From Curtobacterium sp. MCLR17_036 (GTDB lineage: Bacteria > Actinomycetota > Actinomycetes > Actinomycetales > Microbacteriaceae): 64,000 bases of DNA. Location of the stretch: assembly GCF_003234445.2 (NCBI RefSeq), contig NZ_CP126269.1:1984001-2048000 (forward strand), read 5' to 3'. Of the stretch, positions 36,473 through 43,472 are shown piece by piece (the stretch's first letter is position 1; each line of letters begins with the position of its first letter). The translations under genes were made by a program, and so were the position numbers. The notes beneath the pieces were generated by a model. That model did no database searches, had not been told where the DNA came from, and saw nothing but the letters and a program-made list of their open reading frames with translations.

Positions 36473-37209
36473 GGTGCTCCTCGTTCTGCTCCGGCGTCGT
36501 CGTCCGAGCGACGCCGTGTCGATCCTACCGTGTCGTCCCCGACGGGACCGGCGACCGCGCCGCCCGTGCCGCCCTGGTCGTCCGCGGCGGCGGCGGCCGT
36601 CCCGTCGAGCGTCGTCGGGTCCACACCGGCACTGAGGTCGTCCCAGTCGACGACGGCGTCGCGTTCGACCGGCGCCGACGCGCGGGCGTCCGCGGCAGCG
36701 CCGGCCGTCGCCGCGCCGTACTTGCGGCTCGGACCCGGCCAGGAGCGCTGCACGACCACAGCGACGACGCCGAGCGCCATCGCGAGCACCCCGCCGACGA
36801 TGCCGACGACGGGCCACGGGGTCACGTCGACCTCGGTCACCACGCGGCGCACGGCCCCGAGGTCGCTCACCCCGGCGACCTGGCCGATCGCTCCGCGGGC
36901 GGCCGCGACCGGGTCGCGCAGGGCGCTGACGCCGCTGACGACGACACCGAGGCCGAGCAGGACCTCGACGAGGGCGAGGACGACGCGCAGCACCCGTCCG
37001 GCGATGGTCATCGCGAGGAACAGCGCCAGGCTCGCGATCGCCAACGCCGTGTACGAGGGCACCACGGCCGCACCGTCGGCGTCGACCGTGCCGGTGACGG
37101 CGTCGCCCGCGTGCAGGTGGACGGTGAACCACGTCTGGGTCCAGGCCAGCATGACGACGCCGGCCACCAGGAGCCCGGCGACGACGACGATCGGACGGGA
37201 ACGCCTCAT
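36469..37209 (-). CDS. Trp biosynthesis-associated membrane protein
   Basis: This 246-aa protein fits the Trp_oprn_chp family, found next to trpE in actinobacteria. It has an N-terminal helix (VVVAGLLVAGVVMLAW) followed by TQTWFTVHL, two central helices (LAIASLALFLAMTIAG, VVLALVEVLLGLGVVVSG) and a fourth (VVGIVGGVLAMALGVVAVVV). The C-terminal 75 residues are Ala/Asp-rich and probably cytoplasmic. It overlaps trpE by 4 bases (ATGA) and the next gene by 4 (GTGA). Its role in tryptophan synthesis or transport is not established. Confidence 0.85.
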   Translation of the reverse strand: MRRSRPIVVVAGLLVAGVVMLAWTQTWFTVHLHAGDAVTGTVDADGAAVVPSYTALAIASLALFLAMTIAGRVLRVVLALVEVLLGLGVVVSGVSALRDPVAAARGAIGQVAGVSDLGAVRRVVTEVDVTPWPVVGIVGGVLAMALGVVAVVVQRSWPGPSRKYGAATAGAAADARASAPVERDAVVDWDDLSAGVDPTTLDGTAAAAADDQGGTGGAVAGPVGDDTVGSTRRRSDDDAGAERGAP

Positions 37210-38750
37210 GCGCGCACCTCGCGCATCCGGTTCGCGGTGGCGACCGCGCGGAGCGGGGCGGCGGCCTTGTTCACGGCCTCGACGTGCTCGGTCTCGGGGT
37301 CCGAGTCCGCGACGAGACCGGCACCGGCCTGCACGCGGGCGACGCCGTCCTTGATGAGGGCGGTGCGGATGGCGATGGCGAGGTCGGCGTCGCCGGCGAA
37401 GTCGAAGTAGCCGACGACCCCGGCGTACGCGCCGCGGCCGGCGGGTTCGAGCTCGTCGATGATCTCGAGCGCGCGCGGCTTCGGTGCCCCCGAGAGCGTG
37501 CCGGCCGGGAACGTCGCGCGGAACACGTCGATCGCCGACGCTTCCGGACGCACCGCGCCCTCGACGCTCGACACCAGGTGCATGATGTGGCTGAACCGCT
37601 CGACGGTCATGAACTCGGTGACCGCGACGGACCCGGGCTGGCAGACCTTCTGCAGGTCGTTGCGGGCCAGGTCGACGAGCATCAGGTGCTCGGCGCGCTC
37701 CTTCGGGTCGCCGAGCAGGTCCTCGCCCAGGCGGACGTCCTGCTCGGGGGTCGCCCCGCGCGGGCGCGACCCGGCGATCGGGTGGGTGATGGCCCGGCCG
37801 CCCTGCACCTTGACCAGGGCCTCCGGTGAGGCGCCGACGATCCAGGAGCGCTCGTCGGCGGTGTCCGCGAGTGCGAGGAAGTACATGTACGGACTCGGGT
37901 TGAGCGTCCGGAGCACGCGGTAGACGTCGAGCGGGTCGGCGGTCACCTCGTGGTCGAACCGCTGCGAGATGACGACCTGGAAGACGTCGCCGTCGCGGAT
38001 GAAGTCCTTCGAACGCAGGACCGAGGCCATGTACTCGTCCGGCGTCGACCGGTGCACGGGGCTCGGCTCGGCGATGTCGAAGGCCTCGGCCACGGTCGCC
38101 ACCGAGGGCTGCACGAGGTCGGCCTGCATGCGGTCGAGCCGGGCCTGCGCGTCGCGCCACAGCGTGTCGGGGTCGTCGACGCCGTCGTTCAGGGCGCTCG
38201 CGACGAGCAGCACCAGCCCGGTGCGGTGGTCGAGCGCGGCGAGTTCGGACACGAAGGACAGTGCCTGCCCGGGGACGTCGAAGTCCGACGGCGGGACGTT
38301 CGGCAGGTGCTCGAGCTGTCGGACGGCCTCCCAGCCGATGAAGCCGACGGTGCCGCCGACGAGCGGCGGCGTGCCGGGGACGCGCGGCGTCGCCCAGCGC
38401 TCGTGCAGCCGCGCGAGGACCTCGAGCGGCTGGCCCTCGAGGGACCCGACGGCGCGGGCGGCGTCGATGCCGGTGTCGATCCAGGCGGCACGCTCGCCGT
38501 CCTGCGTCAGCACGCCGAAGCTGCGCACGCCGACGAACGACCAGCGCGACCACAGGCCGCCCTGTCCGGCGGACTCGAGCAGGAACGAGCCGGGGCGGCC
38601 GTCGGCCAGCTTCCGGTAGACACCGACCGGCGTCTCGCTGTCGGCGTAGAGCGCACGCACCACCGGCACGACCCGGTGGTCGCCGAGCAGGGCGTCGAAC
38701 TCCGGCCGGGAGGTCGTGTGCGGCTGGTCGGAGACGGTCGCGGCGGTCAC
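37206..38750 (-). CDS. trpE: Anthranilate synthase component I
   Basis: TrpE makes anthranilate from chorismate. The N-terminal feedback site is intact (FLLESAGQGG matches the tryptophan-binding LLES motif). The chorismate-binding domain shows VVISQRFDHE, YMYFLAL, GASPEALVKV, PIAGSRPRG and GAPKPRALEIIDELEP. I chose the GTG overlapping the hisI stop (GTGA), which gives 514 aa; the frame upstream of it lies over hisI. The glutaminase trpG and trpD are not in this window. There is no space for a leader peptide, so attenuation of the classical type is unlikely here. Confidence 0.96.
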   Translation of the reverse strand: MTAATVSDQPHTTSRPEFDALLGDHRVVPVVRALYADSETPVGVYRKLADGRPGSFLLESAGQGGLWSRWSFVGVRSFGVLTQDGERAAWIDTGIDAARAVGSLEGQPLEVLARLHERWATPRVPGTPPLVGGTVGFIGWEAVRQLEHLPNVPPSDFDVPGQALSFVSELAALDHRTGLVLLVASALNDGVDDPDTLWRDAQARLDRMQADLVQPSVATVAEAFDIAEPSPVHRSTPDEYMASVLRSKDFIRDGDVFQVVISQRFDHEVTADPLDVYRVLRTLNPSPYMYFLALADTADERSWIVGASPEALVKVQGGRAITHPIAGSRPRGATPEQDVRLGEDLLGDPKERAEHLMLVDLARNDLQKVCQPGSVAVTEFMTVERFSHIMHLVSSVEGAVRPEASAIDVFRATFPAGTLSGAPKPRALEIIDELEPAGRGAYAGVVGYFDFAGDADLAIAIRTALIKDGVARVQAGAGLVADSDPETEHVEAVNKAAAPLRAVATANRMREVRA

Positions 38751-39238
38751 CGGGTCACCTCGACAGCAGCGTCCGCGTCCGCGCCGGCGGACCCGGCGGC
38801 ATCCGCGCCGGCGGACCCGGCGGCGCCCGCACCGGCGGTCCCGGCAGCATCCGACGACCCGGCGGACGACGGCGCGGACGCCGTCACCGGCGTGAGCGGG
38901 TCGACGTCGAAGCACCGGTGCGCACCGGTGTGGCAGGCGGCCCCGACCTGCTGGACGGTGACGAGCAGGGTGTCGTCGTCGCAGTCGAGCGCCGCGCCCC
39001 GCACGTACTGGGCGTGCCCGGAGGTGTCGCCCTTGCGCCAGTACTCGTTCCGCGACCGGGACCAGAACGTCACGCGCCCCTCGGTCAGGGTGCGTCGGAG
39101 CGCTTCCCGGTCCATCCAGCCGAGCATGAGGACGTCCTTCGACGATTCCTCCTGCACGATGGCGGGGAGCAGCCCGTCGGCTCCGAAGCGTGCACGGTCG
39201 AGGACCGCGTCGGTGTCGGTGCTGGTGCTGTCGGTCAT
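38747..39238 (-). CDS. hisI: Phosphoribosyl-AMP cyclohydrolase
   Basis: HisI opens the purine ring of phosphoribosyl-AMP in histidine synthesis. The core (residues 1-115) has the motifs WMDREALRRTL, FWSRSRNEYWRKGDTSGH and the zinc/metal ligands DCDDDTLLV plus CHTGAHRCF. After this comes a 45-residue tail made of near-identical Ala/Gly/Ser/Asp repeats. It is a stand-alone cyclohydrolase; hisE is separate. A TAGGCT box and an AGGAG box lie just before the ATG. Confidence 0.95.
   Translation of the reverse strand: MTDSTSTDTDAVLDRARFGADGLLPAIVQEESSKDVLMLGWMDREALRRTLTEGRVTFWSRSRNEYWRKGDTSGHAQYVRGAALDCDDDTLLVTVQQVGAACHTGAHRCFDVDPLTPVTASAPSSAGSSDAAGTAGAGAAGSAGADAAGSAGADADAAVEVTR
38777..38848 (-). 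repeat. 24-bp minisatellite encoding the HisI tail
   Basis: Three adjacent 24-bp units (CCGCGCCGGCGGACCCGGCG core) encode AGxAGSAGAD-like repeats. The first two units differ only at the first two bases; the third is more diverged. Confidence 0.85.
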
Positions 39239-39315
39239 GAGGCTCCTAGCCTACGGCGTGCCGGGACGCGGGCAGTGGGGGTGTGGAGAACCGCGACGGG
39301 CGGCCCGCGGCCGCG

Positions 39316-40086
39316 TCAGCGGACGGCGTGGCCGGTCGCGCGGAGCGCGGCCTTGACGTCGCCGACCGTCATCTCGCCACGGTGGAAGACGGACGCGGCG
39401 AGGACTGCGTCCGCACCCGCGTCGACGGCCGGGGCGAAGTGCTCGACGCGACCCGCGCCTCCCGAGGCGATCACCGGGACGGACGAGACGGCGCGCACCG
39501 CGGCCACGAGGTCGAGGTCGAACCCGTTCTTCGTGCCGTCGGCGTCGATGGAGTTGACGAGCAGTTCCCCGGCGCCGCGCTCGACGGCCTCGCGTGCCCA
39601 CGCGACGGCGTCGAGGTCGGACTCGGTCCGGCCGCCGTGCGTGGTGACGACGAAGCCCGAGGGCATGCGGTCGGAGCGCTTGACGTCGAGCGAGAGCACG
39701 ACGGCCTGCGCGCCGAACCGGTCGGCGATCTCGCCGACGAGCTCGTGCCGGGCGATGGCCGCGCTGTTCACACCGATCTTGTCGGCCCCGCACTGCTGCA
39801 GCCGCGAGACGTCGTCGACGCTGCGGACACCGCCGCCGACGGTGAGCGGGATGAAGACCTGCTCGGCGGTCCGGGTCACGGTGTCGTACATCGTCGCCCG
39901 GTTCTCGACCGTGGCGCCGACGTCCAGGAAGGTCAGCTCGTCGGCACCCTGCTCGTAGTACCGGGCCGCGAGCTCGACGGGGTCACCGGCGTCCTGCAGG
40001 TCCAGGAAGTTGACGCCCTTGACGACCCGCCCGCCCTGGACGTCGAGGCACGGGATGACCCGGACCGACACGCCACCGGCGGTCAC
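39316..40086 (-). CDS. hisF: Imidazole glycerol phosphate synthase subunit HisF
   Basis: HisF is the cyclase half of the HisF-HisH complex and makes imidazole glycerol phosphate and AICAR. The catalytic aspartates lie in [15 protein letters not shown] and VVLSLDVKR. The phosphate sites are [24 protein letters not shown] and [10 protein letters not shown]. Length (256 aa) is typical. It starts at a GTG overlapping the hisG stop (GTGA). hisH is not in this window. Confidence 0.97.
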   Translation of the reverse strand: MTAGGVSVRVIPCLDVQGGRVVKGVNFLDLQDAGDPVELAARYYEQGADELTFLDVGATVENRATMYDTVTRTAEQVFIPLTVGGGVRSVDDVSRLQQCGADKIGVNSAAIARHELVGEIADRFGAQAVVLSLDVKRSDRMPSGFVVTTHGGRTESDLDAVAWAREAVERGAGELLVNSIDADGTKNGFDLDLVAAVRAVSSVPVIASGGAGRVEHFAPAVDAGADAVLAASVFHRGEMTVGDVKAALRATGHAVR

Positions 40087-40922
40087 AGGCGTGCGGCGTG
40101 GATCGGGCTGACGAGGATCGCCCGGGCGCCGAGGTCCCAGAGCGCGTCCATGATGAGGTTCGCGTCGTCGCGCGGGATCATCACCCGGACGGCGGCCCAG
40201 TCACGGTCGTGCAGCGGCGACACGGTCGGCGACTCGATGCCGGAGGCGAGCGCGGTGGCCTGCTCGAGCAGGGCCGTGGGGACATCGTAGTCGAGCATGA
40301 CGTAGCCGCGGGCGACGAGGACGCCCTGCAGGCGTCGGCGCAGGACGTCGACGCCGGGGATGGTCTCGTCGGTGGAGACGAGCACCGCCGTCGACTCGAG
40401 GATCACCGGGCCGAAGATCTCGAGCCCGGCCTGGCGGAGCGTGCTGCCCGTGGACACGACGTCGGCGACGGCGTCGGCGACCCCGAGGCGGACGGCGCTC
40501 TCGACGGCACCGTCGAGCTTCACGAGCGTCGCGGTCACCCCGTGCTCGGCGAGGAACGCGCCGACCAGGCCGGGGTAGCTCGTGGCGACCCGGACGCCGT
40601 CGAGGTCCTGCAGCGACCCGAAGCGCCCGGGCGTGCCGGCGAAGCGGAAGGTCGAGTCGGCGAAGCCGAGCGCGTCGACCTCGTGCGCCTCGGACCCGGA
40701 GTCGAGCAGCAGGTCACGGCCGGTGATGCCGACGTCGAGCGCGCCCGACCCCACGTAGGTGGCGATGTCGCGCGGTCGGAGGAAGAAGAACTCCACCCCG
40801 TTGCGCTCGTCGAGCAGGTGCAGCGCCTTCGGGTCGCGGCGGCCGGCGTACCCGGCCTCGCGGAGCATCTCGGAGGCGGTCTCGGACAGGGAGCCCTTGT
40901 TGGGCACGGCGATGCGGAGCAT
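40083..40922 (-). CDS. hisG: ATP phosphoribosyltransferase (long form)
   Basis: HisG catalyses the first, feedback-controlled step of histidine synthesis. At 279 aa it is the long form, with a C-terminal ACT-like regulatory domain ([21 protein letters not shown]). Catalytic-domain motifs are [36 protein letters not shown] and the PRPP loop [15 protein letters not shown]. Being long form, it needs no HisZ. The gene follows hisE by 46 bp. Confidence 0.97.
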   Translation of the reverse strand: MLRIAVPNKGSLSETASEMLREAGYAGRRDPKALHLLDERNGVEFFFLRPRDIATYVGSGALDVGITGRDLLLDSGSEAHEVDALGFADSTFRFAGTPGRFGSLQDLDGVRVATSYPGLVGAFLAEHGVTATLVKLDGAVESAVRLGVADAVADVVSTGSTLRQAGLEIFGPVILESTAVLVSTDETIPGVDVLRRRLQGVLVARGYVMLDYDVPTALLEQATALASGIESPTVSPLHDRDWAAVRVMIPRDDANLIMDALWDLGARAILVSPIHAARL

Positions 40923-40968
40923 CAGGGGGTCTGCTTTCTGGGAGGGGTGTCGGCGGCTGATCAGCGGA

Positions 40969-41232
40969 TCAGAGATGTCGCCAGACGTCCGCCGGGGTGA
41001 GCCCCTTGGCGACCATGAGCACCTGGAGGTGGTAGATCAGCTGGGAGATCTCCTCCGAGGTGCGCTCGTCACCCTCGTACTCGGCCGCCATCCAGACCTC
41101 GGCGGCCTCTTCCACGATCTTCTTGCCGATCTGGTGCACGCCGGCATCCAGTTCGGCGACGGTGCCGGAGCCGTCCGGGCGCGTGCGCGCCTTCTCGGTC
41201 AGCTCCGCGAACAGGTCGTCGAACGTCTTCAC
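40969..41232 (-). CDS. hisE: Phosphoribosyl-ATP diphosphatase
   Basis: HisE removes pyrophosphate from phosphoribosyl-ATP, the second step of histidine synthesis. The 87-aa all-helical protein has the MazG-like metal-binding motif [15 protein letters not shown] and [13 protein letters not shown]. The start is GTG at [11 protein letters not shown]; the open frame continues upstream but is meaningless there. A TAGCCT box ends 7 bases before this GTG, so the transcript may be leaderless. It is followed by hisG, the usual actinobacterial pair. Confidence 0.93.
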   Translation of the reverse strand: MKTFDDLFAELTEKARTRPDGSGTVAELDAGVHQIGKKIVEEAAEVWMAAEYEGDERTSEEISQLIYHLQVLMVAKGLTPADVWRHL

Positions 41233-41239
41233 GCCGACC

Positions 41240-41245
41240 AGGCTA
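41240..41245 (-). promoter_or_regulatory. Probable -10 box of a leaderless hisE promoter
   Basis: TAGCCT on the minus strand, 7 bases before the GTG of hisE. It supports both the chosen start and a promoter for the his-trp cluster separate from rpe. Confidence 0.5.
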
Positions 41246-41278
41246 CCGGTCTCCGCGGTCCCGGCCGACGCACCGTCC

Positions 41279-41289
41279 GGACGGGAGGC
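41279..41289 (+). repeat. Half-copy of the GGACGGGAGGC element between hisE and rpe
   Basis: An exact copy of the 11-bp word, followed by CCGG as in the polA copy, but without the second palindrome arm. It lies in the 101-bp gap after rpe. Confidence 0.7.
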
Positions 41290-41333
41290 CCGGAGCGGCT
41301 CCGCGGGTCCGGTCGCGCCCGGCGCTCCCCCGG

Positions 41334-41993
41334 TCACGAGCGGGCCGCGGCGGCCGCCGCACGCAGGTCGGCGATGCGCGCAGCGGGCTCGCCGCCGTAG
41401 ACGGCCGAGCCGGCCACGAGCGTGTCCGCGCCGCTGCGGACGGCCTCGGCGACGGTGTCGACGGCGATGCCGCCGTCCACCTCGAGCCAGACGTCGAGCC
41501 CGGAGGCGTCGACGGCGGCGCGCGCGTCGGCGAGCTTCGGCATCACGGAGGGCATGAACGACTGGCCACCGAAGCCCGGCTCGACGGTCATGAGCAGGAT
41601 CATGTCGTAGGCGTCGAGGTGGTGCAGCACCGGGGTGATCGGGGTGCCGGGCTTGACGGCGACGGCGGCGCGGGCTCCGTTCGAGCGGATCGCGGCGGCG
41701 GTGGCCACCGGGTCGTCGGCGGCCTCGAAGTGGAACGTGACGCTCGACGCACCGGTCTCGGCGTACTTCGGGGCCTCGGTGTCGGCGTCGGTGATCATGA
41801 GGTGGACGTCGAGCGGCACCGGCGACACCTGCTGCAGGCGCTGCACGATCGGCAGCCCGAGGGTCAGGTTCGGCACGAAGTGGTTGTCCATCACGTCGAC
41901 GTGCACCAGGTCGGCGGTCTCGATGCGGTGCAGCTCCCGCTCGAGGTTCGCGAAGTCGGCGGACAGGATGCTCGGCGAGATGCGGATCGTCAC
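41334..41993 (-). CDS. rpe: Ribulose-phosphate 3-epimerase
   Basis: Rpe interconverts ribulose 5-phosphate and xylulose 5-phosphate. The barrel motifs are [14 protein letters not shown], the metal-binding [33 protein letters not shown] and [11 protein letters not shown], ending in the phosphate-binding segment VAGSAVYGG. Length 219 aa is normal. A TAGGCT box 6 bases before its GTG start predicts a leaderless mRNA. The order fmt-rsmB-rpe matches mycobacteria, but here a tetR/oxidoreductase pair is inserted. Confidence 0.96.
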   Translation of the reverse strand: MTIRISPSILSADFANLERELHRIETADLVHVDVMDNHFVPNLTLGLPIVQRLQQVSPVPLDVHLMITDADTEAPKYAETGASSVTFHFEAADDPVATAAAIRSNGARAAVAVKPGTPITPVLHHLDAYDMILLMTVEPGFGGQSFMPSVMPKLADARAAVDASGLDVWLEVDGGIAVDTVAEAVRSGADTLVAGSAVYGGEPAARIADLRAAAAAARS

Positions 41994-41999
41994 GCGTCG

Positions 42000-42005
42000 A
42001 GCCTA
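42000..42005 (-). promoter_or_regulatory. Probable -10 box of a leaderless rpe promoter
   Basis: TAGGCT on the minus strand, exactly 6 bases before the GTG start of rpe. Confidence 0.55.
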
Positions 42006-42064
42006 CCGGCGTGCGCCTGCCCGGCCGCCCCGCACCGGTGCCCGCCACACCGTTCCGGGCGGAC

Positions 42065-42679
42065 TCAGCCGGTGCCGAGGGCGCGCGTGCCGAGGGCGCG
42101 CGTGCCGAGGTCGGACCGGAGCATCGTCCCGAGTGCTGCTTCGACGAGCCACTCGCCCTGGGGGCGGTCGATCCGGCGCGACACGACGAGGGCCGCGATC
42201 CCCTGCATGGTCGCGGCGAACAGGAGCTTGAACGTGGTCCGGGGGTCGTCGCCGGGCTCGACCGGTGCGGTGCCGAGCGCACCGTCGAGCACGGCGAACA
42301 GCGACTCGGCAGCGGTCCGCACGGACCCGGACCGGCCGGTCGTCGACGCCTGGAACATGAGGTCCATGAGCGCCGCGTCGTCGACTGCGAAGTCGACGTA
42401 CGCCAGGGCGACCCGGCGGAACCGCTCGTCGAGGTCGCCCGAGCCGGAGAGTGCCCGGCGCACCGCGGTGGTCAGTCGCTCGAAGCCGAGCACGGCGAGG
42501 GCGTCGAGCAGGGCCTGGCGGTCGACGAAGTGGCTCCGCGGCGCACCGTGGCTGACCCCGGCGCGGCGCGCCAGGTCGCGGAGGGACAACCCGTCGACGC
42601 CGTCCTCGCGCAGGACCTGGACGGCCTCGTCGAGCAGCACGGCCCGCAGGTTCCCGTGGTGGAAGGGACGCTCCGGCAT
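42065..42679 (-). CDS. TetR family transcriptional regulator
   Basis: The 204-aa repressor has an N-terminal helix-turn-helix ([21 protein letters not shown], residues ~34-54) preceded by the [12 protein letters not shown] helix, the TetR pattern. The C-terminal ligand domain resembles WHG/TetR_C groups ([27 protein letters not shown]). It is divergent from an NAD(P)-binding protein, and two copies of a 13-bp palindrome fill the gap, so it very likely represses both genes until an unknown ligand binds. The last residues are a short LGTRA repeat. A TAGGCT box 6 bases before the ATG suggests a leaderless mRNA. Confidence 0.9.
   Translation of the reverse strand: MPERPFHHGNLRAVLLDEAVQVLREDGVDGLSLRDLARRAGVSHGAPRSHFVDRQALLDALAVLGFERLTTAVRRALSGSGDLDERFRRVALAYVDFAVDDAALMDLMFQASTTGRSGSVRTAAESLFAVLDGALGTAPVEPGDDPRTTFKLLFAATMQGIAALVVSRRIDRPQGEWLVEAALGTMLRSDLGTRALGTRALGTG
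42073..42110 (-). repeat. 15-bp repeat at the tetR 3' end
   Basis: Two perfect 15-bp units (TGCCGAGGGCGCGCG) and 8 bases of a third encode the C-terminal [15 protein letters not shown] of the TetR-type protein. Confidence 0.85.
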
Positions 42680-42685
42680 GGGGAG

Positions 42686-42691
42686 AGCCTA
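42686..42691 (-). promoter_or_regulatory. Probable -10 box of the leaderless tetR promoter
   Basis: TAGGCT on the minus strand lies 6 bases before the tetR ATG. The first operator palindrome begins about 10 bp upstream of this box, in its spacer and -35 region, which fits autorepression. Confidence 0.55.
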
Positions 42692-42700
42692 CCGCGGTAC

Positions 42701-42731
42701 TAGGCATTGCCTATTTTCTAGTCAGTGCCTA
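42701..42731. promoter_or_regulatory. Double TetR-type operator
   Basis: TAGGCA-T-TGCCTA is a perfect palindrome, and TAGTCA-G-TGCCTA, 18 bp further centre to centre, is a second copy with one mismatch. Both lie between divergent tetR and its neighbour. They cover the -35 and reach the -10 region of the plus-strand promoter. Confidence 0.75.
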
Positions 42732-42735
42732 GATT
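42707..42735 (+). promoter_or_regulatory. Promoter of the NAD(P)-binding protein gene (leaderless)
   Basis: TTGCCT and TAGATT are separated by 17 bp, and the ATG starts 7 bases after the -10 box, so +1 should coincide with the start codon. Both operator palindromes overlap this promoter. Confidence 0.6.
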
Positions 42736-42741
42736 GGGCGC

Positions 42742-43395
42742 ATGACATCTCGAGAGCACCTGCTCGTCCTCGGCGCCACCGGCCAGACCGGCCAGCATTT
42801 CACCCGCCTCGCACTCGACGCCGGACACCGCGTCCGCGCCGTCGTCCGGACACCGTCGAAGCTGACGGTCCAGCACGCCGACCTGCAGGTCGTGCAGGGC
42901 TCGGTCACCGACGGCCTCGACCTCGACGCGCTGCTCGACGGCGTGACGGGCGTGGTCGTGATGCTCGGGGACGTCGCCGCGCAGCGCGAGCGACCGGTCA
43001 ACACCGCGTTCGTCCGCACGCTCGTGCCGGCCATGCGCCGGAGCGGCACGCGGCGGCTGCTGTACCAGGCCGGTGGGCTGAGCGCGCCTCCCGGCAAGCG
43101 GCTCGCGCCGGTGCTCCGCCTCGTCCGGTCGACGCTCGCGCGGGAGTACCTCGGGCAGCACGCGGACAACGAGTCGGTGATGCGCTACCTCGACGCCGAG
43201 GCGCAGGACATCGCCTGGACGGTCCACCGCGCCGGCATCGGCTCGGACGGCCCCTCCAAGGGCGAGCTGCGCCGCTCGGCGCGGTGGATCAGCATCGGCA
43301 CCTTCCGGGACTGCGCCGCGTACAACCTGCGCACGCTGTTCGACGACACGGCCGTGCACACGTGCGACGGCAGTGCCTACCGACGGTCGCGCTGA
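42742..43395 (+). CDS. NAD(P)H-binding protein, atypical SDR/NmrA-like
   Basis: The 217-aa protein has the Rossmann motif LLVLGATGQTGQHF at residues 7-20, followed by VRAVVRTPSKL and VVQGSVTD, typical of atypical short-chain dehydrogenases of the NmrA/HSCARG or BLVRB-like group. The classical YxxxK catalytic pair is absent, so it may be a redox sensor or a reductase with another mechanism. It is divergent from, and probably controlled by, the TetR-type regulator. Such pairs commonly respond to electrophiles or oxidants, which is an inference. It ends at a tandem repeat shared with the rsmB 3' end. Confidence 0.85.
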   Translation: MTSREHLLVLGATGQTGQHFTRLALDAGHRVRAVVRTPSKLTVQHADLQVVQGSVTDGLDLDALLDGVTGVVVMLGDVAAQRERPVNTAFVRTLVPAMRRSGTRRLLYQAGGLSAPPGKRLAPVLRLVRSTLAREYLGQHADNESVMRYLDAEAQDIAWTVHRAGIGSDGPSKGELRRSARWISIGTFRDCAAYNLRTLFDDTAVHTCDGSAYRRSR

Positions 43396-43408
43396 GCCCG
43401 GTCCCGGT

Positions 43409-43472
43409 CGGCGCGGTGGTCAGTCGGCACGGTGGTCAGTCGGCGCGGTGGTCAGTCGACGCGGTGGTCAGC
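43409..43472. repeat. 16-bp tandem repeat at the convergent end of rsmB
   Basis: Four head-to-tail 16-bp units (CGGCGCGGTGGTCAGT; variants CGGCACGG and CGACGCGG) fill the gap between the oxidoreductase and rsmB, and the rsmB stop TGA falls inside the fourth unit. Each unit carries TGA in the minus orientation. No hairpin terminator is seen in this convergent gap. Confidence 0.85.
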
